The translations under genes and the position numbers were made by a program. Positions 1 through 6,651 of a stretch of DNA of 7,631 bases are shown in pieces (the first letter of the stretch is position 1; the number at the start of each line of letters is the position of its first letter). The stretch lies in NCBI GenBank assembly GCA_026421135.1, contig JAPKCR010000088.1, forward strand, positions 1-7,631, written 5' to 3'. A model generated the notes under the pieces. It searched no databases. It had not been told where the DNA came from and saw only the letters and a list, made by a program, of their open reading frames with translations. The stretch comes from Sulfitobacter sp. GTDB lineage: Bacteria > Pseudomonadota > Alphaproteobacteria > Rhodobacterales > Rhodobacteraceae.

Positions 1-884
1 CACCCGAAGGGTTAGCTTTCTTTAACAAGACGCCGTCGATCGATTACAATGCATGGTGGTTTTGTACTATACCCACCGATGTAATCCGGTCTATCGGCCT
101 TCCACCGCGCCTTTTTATTCGTGGCGACGATATTGAATATGGCAGTCGGATGGCCGCAGCGGGTGTCAAAACGATCCCTTTGCCAGGATGTGCTGTCTGG
201 CACGAAAGCTTTGCTTACAAGCGGAGCGATTGGTTGCTGTATTATGACATTCGCAATCGCTTGTTCCTTGCGATTTTGCATCCGGACAACGTGGCTCCGC
301 CGGACTCGCTGTACCTTTTGGGGCACTGCATGAGTATCTTGTTCAAGCACCAATATCGTTCGGTTGAGACCCTGCTCAAGGCGATTGCAGATGCGGTCGA
401 AGAGCCGCGCGTGACCTTCGCAGCAAGTGAAACTGCCCGGCACAATGCGCTTATGTCATGGCTAAACGATATTCCTGCGCCAAAGGTCTATTCGACCATG
501 GAGATGCCTGAATGCGAACAAGGGGCAATGGTTCCACTGAACCCATCGGTTTCTGCAATGATCAGAATGTGTGTAAAGGGTTTTATAAACTTGCACCTGT
601 CGCGCCTTAGACCGCGCCGTAAGCCACTCCGCTTTCAGTCAATGCCGGAGGCAACCGCCGTAGGTTCACGGGACTATTTGGCATGTCGCAATCCGGAAGG
701 CACCGAATTTACGCTCTACCAGAGTAGTTTGTTTGAGCTTTGGCGTCTGCTGTTCAAAACCCTTCACGTGTGTTTGCAACACAAGCTGCGTTATAAGAAA
801 ATGACAACAACTTACGGTGCCCAGCTAGAAACCCTGCGTAGCAAAGAGATGTGGCGCAAAGCTTTTGGGATTGATCAGTCCTAG
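1..884 (+). CDS. GlfT2-like family 2 glycosyltransferase, C-terminal part (5' end outside window)
   Basis: The frame is open from base 3, so the gene starts upstream of the window; 293 residues are visible, ending at TAG 882-884. The visible part begins near the end of the GT-A catalytic domain. It reads YNAWWFCTIP, then GLPPRLFIRGDDIEYGSRM, then LPGCAVWHESF and YYDIRNRL. This order matches the GlfT2 family of polymerising galactofuranosyltransferases, where the Asp-Asp pair (codons at 126-131 here) supplies the catalytic base and the His after Trp (codon 201-203) binds the metal. The DXD motif would lie upstream. The remaining ~200 residues are a helical tail, as in GlfT2, with a basic RLRPRRKP stretch. 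Inference: it adds Galf or a related sugar from a nucleotide donor to a capsule glycan at the cytoplasmic face of the inner membrane. An ATG at 150 is internal, since homology continues upstream of it. Sugar specificity is not proven by sequence. Confidence 0.86.
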   Translation, partial: PEGLAFFNKTPSIDYNAWWFCTIPTDVIRSIGLPPRLFIRGDDIEYGSRMAAAGVKTIPLPGCAVWHESFAYKRSDWLLYYDIRNRLFLAILHPDNVAPPDSLYLLGHCMSILFKHQYRSVETLLKAIADAVEEPRVTFAASETARHNALMSWLNDIPAPKVYSTMEMPECEQGAMVPLNPSVSAMIRMCVKGFINLHLSRLRPRRKPLRFQSMPEATAVGSRDYLACRNPEGTEFTLYQSSLFELWRLLFKTLHVCLQHKLRYKKMTTTYGAQLETLRSKEMWRKAFGIDQS

Positions 885-896
885 TGTGAAATTCTA

Positions 897-1733
897 TCAA
901 TCTTGTTTTTTCAAGACAGCAGCGAAATCCGCACGCAAACCAGTTTCATACTCTTCGTATTCCCGGCTGCCAGGCATATCCGCCCATTTGTTGGCGTAGA
1001 GGCTGAAAGGCCACGGCACTTTTGCGAGCACGATTTCCCGTCTGGGAAGGTCTGCTTTAAGGGACGCGAATGTGTTGGAAGTGATGTCTTTGTAGCTGAT
1101 GAATTCCAGCCCTGAAGCCAAAGCAGCTTCGCGCAGTTCCTCTTCTATTTCCGTATGATTACCCTGACGATAACCGCCGCTCAGCGAGACAACCCCGCCG
1201 GAGCGGAGCACCTTTGCCGCTTCTAGAATAAAGTTAGTCAGTCCAAAGTAGGTAGGTGCCCCAACGCTTATGACAAGATCGAAACTTGCCGGTTCAAATG
1301 CAATGCGCCTAGATTTCCCTCTTTGGATGTCCGCGGTGATAAGCGGAGCGGTACGTTTGCGGGCAAGGGCTACAGCGGAGAGGCTACGCTCGGTTCCGGT
1401 CAGGCTTGAATTCGGGAATAATCGTGAAAGAAAGACCAAACCACCACCTTGGCCACACCCGACATCGAGGATGTTTTTTGGACTAAGTGCAAGCTCTTTG
1501 ATCTGAGTTTTCCCAGCCTGATGATACATCATCGCACAATGACCCTCACCGGGAAATTCGGGATGTTCAACAAAATCAGGATCAAAGGGCAGGTAGCCCC
1601 CATTGAAAAACCAGTGTTTTCTTGCGGGGGACAGGCGATATAAAACTTCGTACGCAATAAGATCAAAAAGGTGAAACCCAAAGCCGAATAATCGCTTGAT
1701 CGGGGTTGATTGTGCGCGAAGAAAGTCTGGCAT
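897..1733 (-). CDS. SAM-dependent class I methyltransferase
   Basis: A 278-residue protein with a Rossmann-type methyltransferase core. Motif I is ILDVGCGQGGG at residues 88-98 (SAM binding). The acidic end of strand 2 is LTGTERS near 111-117, with Glu115 positioned for the ribose hydroxyls. Strand 4 is FDLVISVGAPTYFG at 151-164, and the post-core motif VLRSGGVVSLSG lies at 175-186. The N-terminal extension (LFDLIAYEVLYRL, then FFNGGYLPFDP) resembles the substrate lid of small-molecule and lipid methyltransferases of the UbiE/sterol-methyltransferase kind. The ATG at 1733 follows only a weak purine stretch (AAAAGAG, about 8 bases upstream). The gene is on the opposite strand to both neighbours: it converges with the glycosyltransferase, leaving 12 bp between stop codons, and diverges from the KpsS-like gene. 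Inference: O- or C-methylation of a capsule sugar or lipid end. The substrate cannot be read from the sequence. Confidence 0.87.
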   Translation of the reverse strand: MPDFLRAQSTPIKRLFGFGFHLFDLIAYEVLYRLSPARKHWFFNGGYLPFDPDFVEHPEFPGEGHCAMMYHQAGKTQIKELALSPKNILDVGCGQGGGLVFLSRLFPNSSLTGTERSLSAVALARKRTAPLITADIQRGKSRRIAFEPASFDLVISVGAPTYFGLTNFILEAAKVLRSGGVVSLSGGYRQGNHTEIEEELREAALASGLEFISYKDITSNTFASLKADLPRREIVLAKVPWPFSLYANKWADMPGSREYEEYETGLRADFAAVLKKQD

Positions 1734-1804
1734 CCAAAGCTCTTTTCATGATTACTAACCCCTTCAATAGCTTCAACCCGAGGGGCTCGCAATGAGAAGG
1801 CCAT
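1734..1804. promoter_or_regulatory. Divergent intergenic region between methyltransferase and kpsS-like gene
   Basis: This 71-bp spacer must carry, or overlap, the start signals for both diverging genes. On the + strand GAGAAGG at 1794-1800 is a good Shine-Dalgarno sequence, only 4 bases ahead of ATG 1805, which supports that start. The overlapping ATG at 1792 opens only an 8-codon frame (stop included). I see no convincing sigma-70 -35/-10 pair on either strand. A short CGAG-GGG-CTCG inverted repeat lies near 1778-1789 and is too small to interpret. Confidence 0.4.
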
Positions 1805-3148
1805 ATGGTTACTGAGTTCAAGTCCGAGGGGGAGCCACAGTCAAAGCGCAGCTTTGTTTTTCTACAGGGACCCACATCCCCTGTGATGCATGACCTTGGT
1901 CGGGTATTGATCGAGCGCGGGCATAATGTCTCGAGAATAAACTTCTGTCCGGGGGATTGGCTGTTTTGGCGCGGACGTGGCACCCTCATGTACAAGGGCA
2001 GTTTGGCAGAATGGCCCGCTTTTCTGGCAGCACATCTCAAAGCGCAAAACGCCACGGATGTCGTCTATTTTGCAGATCGCTTTCCGTATCACCGCATCGC
2101 GAAGGACGTAGCGCGAAAAATGGGGGTGCGGCCCGTCTCGATGGAATACGGCTATCTGCGACCAGACTGGCTAATTCTAGAAGAAGGCGGCCAATCGACC
2201 TATTCGCACTTCCCAAACTCCAACCAAATTATTCGCGACCGTGCTAAAGAGATTTCTCCATTTGAGATGTCTCAAGTTCATGCAATCCCCGAGGTCACAG
2301 AGGCCGTTTTGGAAACCAGTTTCCACCTTACAAACGCGTTCTTTGCGTGGCTTTTCACACCGAATTACGCCCCTGATCGATACTATCCGGTGATCCGGGA
2401 ATTTTCTTCATATGTTCCGCGCATGATCGGCCGCGCATTTGCAGCTAAACCGGCAAAAAGGTTGACCGACCTTCTGCGGGGGGGCGATGCGCCCAAATTT
2501 TTGGTCCCGCTGCAAATGCAAAATGACTACCAACTGCGAGACAATGCTCCGGTCGGATATCAGCATGGCTTTGTCCGGGAAGTAATGGAGAGTTTTCAAA
2601 GTGCGGCCCCGACAAACGCCCAGTTGATTTTCAAGCTACATCCTATGGACAATGGGCTAGAGAAATGGGGTAGGCGGATACAAGAGAACGCGCGCTCCCT
2701 TGGGCTTTCTGAGCGGGTGCATTTTCTTGACGGTGGGGATTTGACAACTTTGTTCGGAATGGTTTCAGGCTGCGTTGTCATCAACTCAACGATGGGGTTG
2801 CGGGCGTTGAAAGAAAATCTTCCCACCAAGGTAATGGGTGTCGCTGTGTATGATATCGAAGGGTTGACCCACCAAGGTTCGCTCGAAGATTTCTGGAAAT
2901 ACCCAATGCCACCTGATCCTGCTTTTCTAGAAATATTCATTCGTGCGATAGCGAAGGGGATTCATGTTCGTGGGGCAGTCTATGGCCGTAGTGGACGCGC
3001 CGCATTCGTTCAAAATGCTATCGACCGCCTGGAAGCACCAGAACTACACAAAGCGCTACTATATGTTTCCCTGCCACCGCGTTTGGCGCGCGCAAAGGCC
3101 CTCGGGATTGAACTATCTGACACCTCAGAGTGGGAACACGCACCATGA
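1805..3148 (+). CDS. kpsS: KpsS/LipB-type capsule polysaccharide protein (beta-Kdo transferase family)
   Basis: A 447-residue protein with the full set of Capsule_synth (KpsS/LipB/RkpJ) family signatures. They are: FLQGPTSPVMHDLG at 19-32 with INFCPGDWLFW at 45-55; YFADRFPYHRIAK at 88-100; EYGYLRPDWLILEEGG at 114-129; PLQMQNDYQLRDNAP at 235-249; FKLHPMDNG at 286-294; and NSTMGLRALKENLPTKVMG at 327-345. KpsS is known to add the first beta-linked Kdo to lyso-phosphatidylglycerol in group 2 capsules, and KpsC extends it; together they build the lipid-linked poly-Kdo terminus needed for ABC export. The protein has no signal peptide and should act at the cytoplasmic face of the inner membrane. The start is supported by GAGAAGG 4 bases upstream. 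The stop overlaps the next gene's start as ATGA, implying translational coupling. Length is usual for KpsS and shorter than two-domain KpsC. The symbol is by family resemblance; rhizobial workers would call it rkpJ. Confidence 0.92.
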   Translation: MVTEFKSEGEPQSKRSFVFLQGPTSPVMHDLGRVLIERGHNVSRINFCPGDWLFWRGRGTLMYKGSLAEWPAFLAAHLKAQNATDVVYFADRFPYHRIAKDVARKMGVRPVSMEYGYLRPDWLILEEGGQSTYSHFPNSNQIIRDRAKEISPFEMSQVHAIPEVTEAVLETSFHLTNAFFAWLFTPNYAPDRYYPVIREFSSYVPRMIGRAFAAKPAKRLTDLLRGGDAPKFLVPLQMQNDYQLRDNAPVGYQHGFVREVMESFQSAAPTNAQLIFKLHPMDNGLEKWGRRIQENARSLGLSERVHFLDGGDLTTLFGMVSGCVVINSTMGLRALKENLPTKVMGVAVYDIEGLTHQGSLEDFWKYPMPPDPAFLEIFIRAIAKGIHVRGAVYGRSGRAAFVQNAIDRLEAPELHKALLYVSLPPRLARAKALGIELSDTSEWEHAP

Positions 3149-3939
3149 GGCAGCAGCAGCGTATTCTGATCACCGGAGCATCACGAGGGCTTGGCGCGTC
3201 CCTTGCGAGACGGCTGGCAGGTCAAGGCATTCACCTTGATTTATGCGCGAGGGATATATCGAACGTGAGAGAGCTTTCAGAGACTTTGATCTCTTTGGGA
3301 AGCACCGTTGCTTGGGCAAGTGTAGATGTGGCTGATATCCCAAGTGTCACCGAATGGATCGAAACCATTTGTAGCCAAGTGCCAATCGATATGCTCGTCC
3401 TTAATGCGGGCGTTTTTGATGGTCGGGGTGAAGATGGAGCGTTGGAAACCCCTACCCGCGCGGCGGCTCTCCTAGGAACCAATTTAACCAGCGCTGTTGT
3501 TGTTGCCCTGACTGTTGCTGAGAAAATGCGGGCTCAAAACTACGGTCACATTGTCTTTGTTAGTTCGTTGGCAAGTTTTGCAGCCCATGCAGACGCGCCG
3601 ACCTATTCCGCAAGTAAAGCCGGTGTAACGTCTTTTGCGCGCGCGCTACGCGAAGATCTCGCTTCATCCAATGTGCGCGTGACGCTAATTCACCCCGGGC
3701 ACATCGCCACGCAGCAGACACAACAACATATTGGTGCGATGCCCGGTCTGGTTTCCTCGGAGGTCGCTGCCGACCGGATAGTAGCAGGTATGCGCCGCGG
3801 AAAAAGCGAGATAAATTTTCCGTGGATACTTCGCTTAGGCTTGGCGTGCTTGGCTATATTGCCCTGGCGGCTTCGGGCAAAGCTCAATCAACCCTTCCGC
3901 TTCCAAGTTCGCAATTTGCCGCCCTCAGAACGGAGCTAG
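3145..3939 (+). CDS. Short-chain dehydrogenase/reductase coupled to kpsS
   Basis: A 264-residue classical SDR. The dinucleotide-binding motif is TGASRGLG at 10-17; ARD at 35-37 ends strand 2 and suggests NADP preference (inference). NAG is at 87-89, the catalytic serine is in VSSLASF (Ser131), and the catalytic pair is Y144-x3-K148 (YSASK). HPGHIATQ follows at 173-180. All catalytic residues are present. After the core, INFPWILRLGLACLAILPWRLRAKL (223-247) is a hydrophobic stretch bounded by basic residues that could sit on the membrane. The chosen ATG at 3145 overlaps the KpsS stop (ATGA). A GTG at 3130 would add five residues but starts deeper inside kpsS and has no better ribosome site. The 3' end overlaps the opposite-strand decarboxylase by 15 bp. 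Rhizobial capsule loci contain a comparable SDR (RkpH) near a KpsS homologue (RkpJ). Inference: reduction of a lipid or sugar intermediate of the capsule; the substrate is unknown. Confidence 0.92.
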   Translation: MRQQQRILITGASRGLGASLARRLAGQGIHLDLCARDISNVRELSETLISLGSTVAWASVDVADIPSVTEWIETICSQVPIDMLVLNAGVFDGRGEDGALETPTRAAALLGTNLTSAVVVALTVAEKMRAQNYGHIVFVSSLASFAAHADAPTYSASKAGVTSFARALREDLASSNVRVTLIHPGHIATQQTQQHIGAMPGLVSSEVAADRIVAGMRRGKSEINFPWILRLGLACLAILPWRLRAKLNQPFRFQVRNLPPSERS

Positions 3940-4902
3940 GGTTTCGCCAGCCGCCAATCGGGCTTTGAAATCTGTGATCAGTAAAGACAGTCCTTCATGG
4001 ATTTCGATCTTTGGGCTCCATCCAAGGACACGCCTAGCTTTTGCAATATCAGGGCAGCGCCTCATTGGATCATGCTGAGGCAACGGGCAAAACTCTAAAG
4101 CGACATCGAGGCCGGCCACTTCTAACACGAGGTCCGCAATTTCCCGCACTGTATGCTCCCTAGGATTGCCAAGGTTCATGATCTCACCGCGCGCACTTGG
4201 GTTTAGCGCCATGGCAATCAGTCCGTCGACCAAGTCATGTACATAGCAAAGCGACCGAGTTTGAGAACCGTCACCGAATACCGTAAGGGGATCGCCTTGT
4301 AAGGCTTGGAGTGCAAAATTCGACACCGCACGCCCATCGTCGATAGCCATTCCAGCACCATATGTATTGAAAATACGCGCGATACGCAGATCAAGCCCTC
4401 TCATCCGAGAGAGGTCCGTCAGGTAGGTCTCAGCGGCGCGTTTCCCTTCATCATAACAAGCTCGGATACCTTTTGTGCAGACATTTCCCCAATATGTTTC
4501 GGATTGAGGGTGAACCTGAGGATCACCATAAACTTCACTGGTAGAAGCTTGGACAAAGATCAGATTGTTCTCAACCGCCATCTCGCCCAGATGCATAGCC
4601 CCCAAAACAGAGGTTTTCCAAGTCTGCAATGGATCACGTTGGTAATGTTTCGGCGATGCCGGACAAGCCAAATTGAACAATATATCGCCGCGTAGATCTA
4701 TCGGCTGGCAAATATCATGCTGAATAAAGGACGCGTTGCCTTGTTCTCCCGTGGGCTGCGCGCTCGTGTTAAGATGACCCGTGGAAAGGTCGTCCACCAC
4801 GGTTACGACAGCGCCCTGACGAAGAAGTGCCCTTGTGAGATGTGTTCCAACAAATCCCGCGCCGCCAGTCACGATACACTTTTTCCCTTCAAGCGACATC
4901 AT
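3925..4902 (-). CDS. UDP-glucuronate decarboxylase (UDP-xylose synthase), extended SDR
   Basis: A 325-residue NAD-dependent extended SDR of the UXS type. TGGAGFVG at 12-19 binds NAD and VVDDLSTG carries the ribose-binding Asp37. The UXS hallmark NLACPASPKHYQRDP is at 77-91. STSEVYG (120-126) supplies Glu123, and YDEGK gives Tyr150 and Lys154. RIFNTYGAGM follows at 176-185, then GDGSQTRSLCYVHDL at 210-224 with Arg216; RRCPDIAKARRVLGW near 281-295 carries the arginine expected at the substrate carboxylate. In characterised UXS enzymes these residues oxidise UDP-GlcA at C4, decarboxylate it and reduce the product to UDP-xylose. The fit is better than to 4-epimerases or 4,6-dehydratases because of the ACPASPxHY and TYWGN...CYDEGK blocks. 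It is the second gene of a two-gene unit: its ATG 4902 overlaps the upstream gene's TGA (4901-4899). An ATG one codon later is equally possible. Confidence 0.93.
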   Translation of the reverse strand: MMSLEGKKCIVTGGAGFVGTHLTRALLRQGAVVTVVDDLSTGHLNTSAQPTGEQGNASFIQHDICQPIDLRGDILFNLACPASPKHYQRDPLQTWKTSVLGAMHLGEMAVENNLIFVQASTSEVYGDPQVHPQSETYWGNVCTKGIRACYDEGKRAAETYLTDLSRMRGLDLRIARIFNTYGAGMAIDDGRAVSNFALQALQGDPLTVFGDGSQTRSLCYVHDLVDGLIAMALNPSARGEIMNLGNPREHTVREIADLVLEVAGLDVALEFCPLPQHDPMRRCPDIAKARRVLGWSPKIEIHEGLSLLITDFKARLAAGETLAPF

Positions 4903-5948
4903 TCTGACAGTCCCACAAGCCTACGAAGGCGTTGCCTCGTTTCGCCTGCGACAGCGTCCCAAGTCATGCTTTCGGCAAGTTGTTGTCCGGCGTGCGCTAT
5001 GTCTTGGGCTGTATCGTCGTTTTCCAAGACCCAGTCGATTTGCTCAGCTAGGTCAGATAGATACTTTTTGACCGGAATGAAATTTTCATAGGGGCGCAGC
5101 CGATCATAGTACCATTGGCGAAACCCCATTTGGCTTTCCACTTTAAGCACACAATTTCCCATCAACAGGCGATGAAACATATTGTCCCAAGTGCTGGAGA
5201 ACCCATCGATGTCGATGGCAAATTTCCGTCTACCCCATGTCTTTGCCTCTATCCTGTCGGCCATGAAACCCACCTTTCCAAGGATATGCTCCTCGAGCGA
5301 TGTGACCGCGCTGACAAAGCCAAAATCAAGAGGGGTCTCTTTGGCGTGCATCGCCATTCGAAGCCGTTGGCGGATCAACGGATTGTCTTTTTGAGCAGGA
5401 TCAACCGAGAATAACCCGGCCCCCGTCAAGCGACCTCTCCAAACAAGGTCATCGCTTCGTTCCTTCCAAGGTGTCTGACCCCGCGCAATCCAGTCGCGAA
5501 GGCCCTGATACCCATGATCTCGGAAGAAATAGAAATCCGGGACCAGAACTTTCGTTGGATCGCAGGATGAAAACGAGCACTGAGCGAGCGATGGGAGCTG
5601 TCCGTCGGAAAGATGAAAGTCAACTGCGGTCAAGTCCGGGCCGGCCAAATACATCCACCCAATCGCTGTTGGTGCCCTTTCAAGTACAAGACGTCGCCTA
5701 TCGTCGTTTATCCCCATTTGAGGAACATGAAGAAGATAATCATCGCCGATGCGCTCAATGCGGACGTCTAGGCTAGGAATAATGTTTTTGTCAGTCCGCA
5801 AGAAAACCTGTCCCTGAAAACCAGTCGCCAGTTTTACCTTCTCGGCGAGACCGTGTTCAAGCGTTTTAACGCCGTCTCGAGATCGGGTTTCTTGTGATTT
5901 TCCAGCAGCGGGTTCCCGGGCCTTCCTATAATTAAAAAGGAAATTCAA
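4899..5948 (-). CDS. GT90 / CAP10-domain glycosyltransferase, candidate xylosyltransferase
   Basis: A 349-residue protein with the C-terminal features of the CAP10/LpsA (GT90) family. VLVPDFYFF is at 134-142, DDLVWRGRLTG at 166-176, and a charged helix IRQRLRMAM near 192-200. The donor-binding block is DIDGFSSTWDNMFHRLL at 246-262, and the closing block is WYYDRLRPYENFIPVKKYL at 279-297 followed by SDL. GT90 includes fungal Cap10, animal Rumi/POGLUT (O-glucosyl and O-xylosyl transfer) and bacterial LpsA-like enzymes. Coupling to a UDP-xylose synthase favours UDP-Xyl as donor; that is inference. No signal peptide is seen, so it is probably cytoplasmic, working before export. The start is TTG at 5948: an in-frame TAA lies two codons upstream, and the first in-frame ATG is far inside, at residue 78. 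Shine-Dalgarno is weak (AGGA, 12 bases upstream). A TACAAT that could serve as a -10 box lies at 5992-5987, but no -35 partner is evident. Confidence 0.9.
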   Translation of the reverse strand: MNFLFNYRKAREPAAGKSQETRSRDGVKTLEHGLAEKVKLATGFQGQVFLRTDKNIIPSLDVRIERIGDDYLLHVPQMGINDDRRRLVLERAPTAIGWMYLAGPDLTAVDFHLSDGQLPSLAQCSFSSCDPTKVLVPDFYFFRDHGYQGLRDWIARGQTPWKERSDDLVWRGRLTGAGLFSVDPAQKDNPLIRQRLRMAMHAKETPLDFGFVSAVTSLEEHILGKVGFMADRIEAKTWGRRKFAIDIDGFSSTWDNMFHRLLMGNCVLKVESQMGFRQWYYDRLRPYENFIPVKKYLSDLAEQIDWVLENDDTAQDIAHAGQQLAESMTWDAVAGETRQRLRRLVGLSE

Positions 5949-6051
5949 TTTCTGTTATGATCCTAATGTTAGCAGCTTTCGTGAACATTGTATGAATAGA
6001 AGCTGTTGTCCGCTTGCCGATCAGAGGCGTGTGAATAAACTGTTAACCTCC
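5949..6051. other. Leader region of the GT90-decarboxylase unit
   Basis: About 100 AT-rich bases lie between the TTG start of the GT90 gene and the presumed terminus of the IS3 remnant. The promoter of the two-gene minus-strand unit should be here unless it lies within IS DNA. Apart from TACAAT on the minus strand (5992-5987), I see no clear promoter, operator or gene. Confidence 0.3.
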
Positions 6052-6555
6052 TGATAAGCGGCCCTACTTGGGTGGTCCAGATTTTAAAGTTAATACATGA
6101 TAAGCGTTTGGTCCATCGGCACGATTGCCTCAGGAGCAGTTAGGCAATAGCCCATGGCAGTATGGGTCGTTTGGGGTTGTAATGGTTCCTCCATCTTTCG
6201 ATTGTGATTTGCGCTTTGCGGAGCGCGTAGAAGGTTCCTCCGTTAAGGAGTTTGTCCACTGCGCGGCAATGCTTCTCGCAGTGGTGTCACGAAAAGGTTC
6301 AGCCAAGTTCATCCCCTTTCTAGTTGTTTTATCGGCACTTAAAGCCTCTCACGTCACCACAAGCTTTCGACCCGTTTATCGTTCTCCTACCAGCATTCTT
6401 CTCTCCACAAGGCAGTAGTCCGACGATAGCCATATCTGCCGTACTGGCGCGCCAGCTCAAACATTTCCGCAACCAGACTCTTCGTCAGCGCGGCACTGTC
6501 GTAACCGCCGCTGCGTTGATCGATGTTGCCGTAATACGCAGCACACAAAACGCTG
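6052..6555 (-). mobile_element. Decayed IS3-family (IS407-like) insertion sequence remnant
   Basis: The stretch contains OrfB transposase pieces on the minus strand and one probable terminus. Beyond the transposase stop, the minus strand runs through TCTGGACCACCCAAGTAGGG and ends ...TTATCA at 6052. That position fits the 5'-TG...CA-3' ends of IS3 elements, and the GGACCACCC block is typical of IS407-type ends. OrfA and the other terminus are absent, so target duplication cannot be tested. The terminus position is inference; the transposase homology is direct. Confidence 0.75.
6090..6555 (-). pseudogene. IS3-family OrfB transposase, fragmented and core-deleted
   Basis: Four homologous pieces in three frames can be read in order. 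Piece 1 (6555 to ~6478) gives VLRQHRSTQRR...CRADEE, the start of the helix-turn-helix end. Piece 2 (~6480-6297) gives SLVAEMFELARQYGRYGYRR, then DKRVESLW and QLERG-TWLN, matching the usual NDKRVERLWRREGLKVP region but interrupted by in-frame stops at 6389-6387 (TAG), 6356-6354 (TGA), 6341-6339 (TAA) and 6311-6309 (TGA). Piece 3 (6280-6164) gives CEKHCRAVDKLLNGGTFYAL and ERWRNHYNPKRP. Piece 4 (6164-6090) gives HTAMGY, then APEAIVPMDQTLIMY and TAA. Between pieces 2 and 3, roughly a hundred or more residues carrying the two catalytic aspartates are missing. It cannot make active transposase. Confidence 0.9.
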
Positions 6556-6651
6556 GGAGGGGGGCGGACCACTTCGAAGGGAGAGGCTGAGAACCACTTC
6601 CGTCGGCGTGGCCATTCTGAGCGAAAACCGCAAAATTATGGGGTTACCAAC
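6556..6651. other. Unassigned gap between two insertion sequence remnants
   Basis: These 96 bases lie between the first recognisable IS3 residues and the presumed end of the IS5 remnant. On the minus strand one frame reads SEWPRRRKWFSASPFEVV, faintly like the basic start of small IS accessory proteins, but it is too short to assign. No intact gene is seen. Confidence 0.3.

Noticed and set aside
12..445. Minus-strand open frames and a short plus-strand frame over the first 450 bases
   Set aside because: They are opposite-strand or offset shadows of the GlfT2-like gene, whose frame carries clear family motifs.
901..916. TCTTG-TTTTTT-CAAGA inverted repeat between the converging GT2 and methyltransferase genes
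   Set aside because: Only a 5-bp AT-rich stem, lies within the methyltransferase's last codons, and has no following U-tract; not enough for a terminator.
3130..3144. GTG start five codons upstream of the SDR ATG
   Set aside because: The ATG at 3145 forms the usual ATGA stop-start overlap and begins with the normal SDR N-terminus; the GTG has no better ribosome site.
4306..5091. Plus-strand open frames of 78-129 codons
   Set aside because: They lie antisense to the decarboxylase and GT90 genes and show no protein-family features.
6125..6590. Plus-strand open frames of 88-97 codons in the IS3 zone
   Set aside because: The minus strand of the same bases carries transposase homology in several frames; the plus-strand frames are chance.
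6556..6630. Possible fragment of an IS66-type or other small accessory protein (PRRRKW) on the minus strand
   Set aside because: The resemblance covers only about 10 residues and breaks off in low-complexity codons; not assignable by eye.
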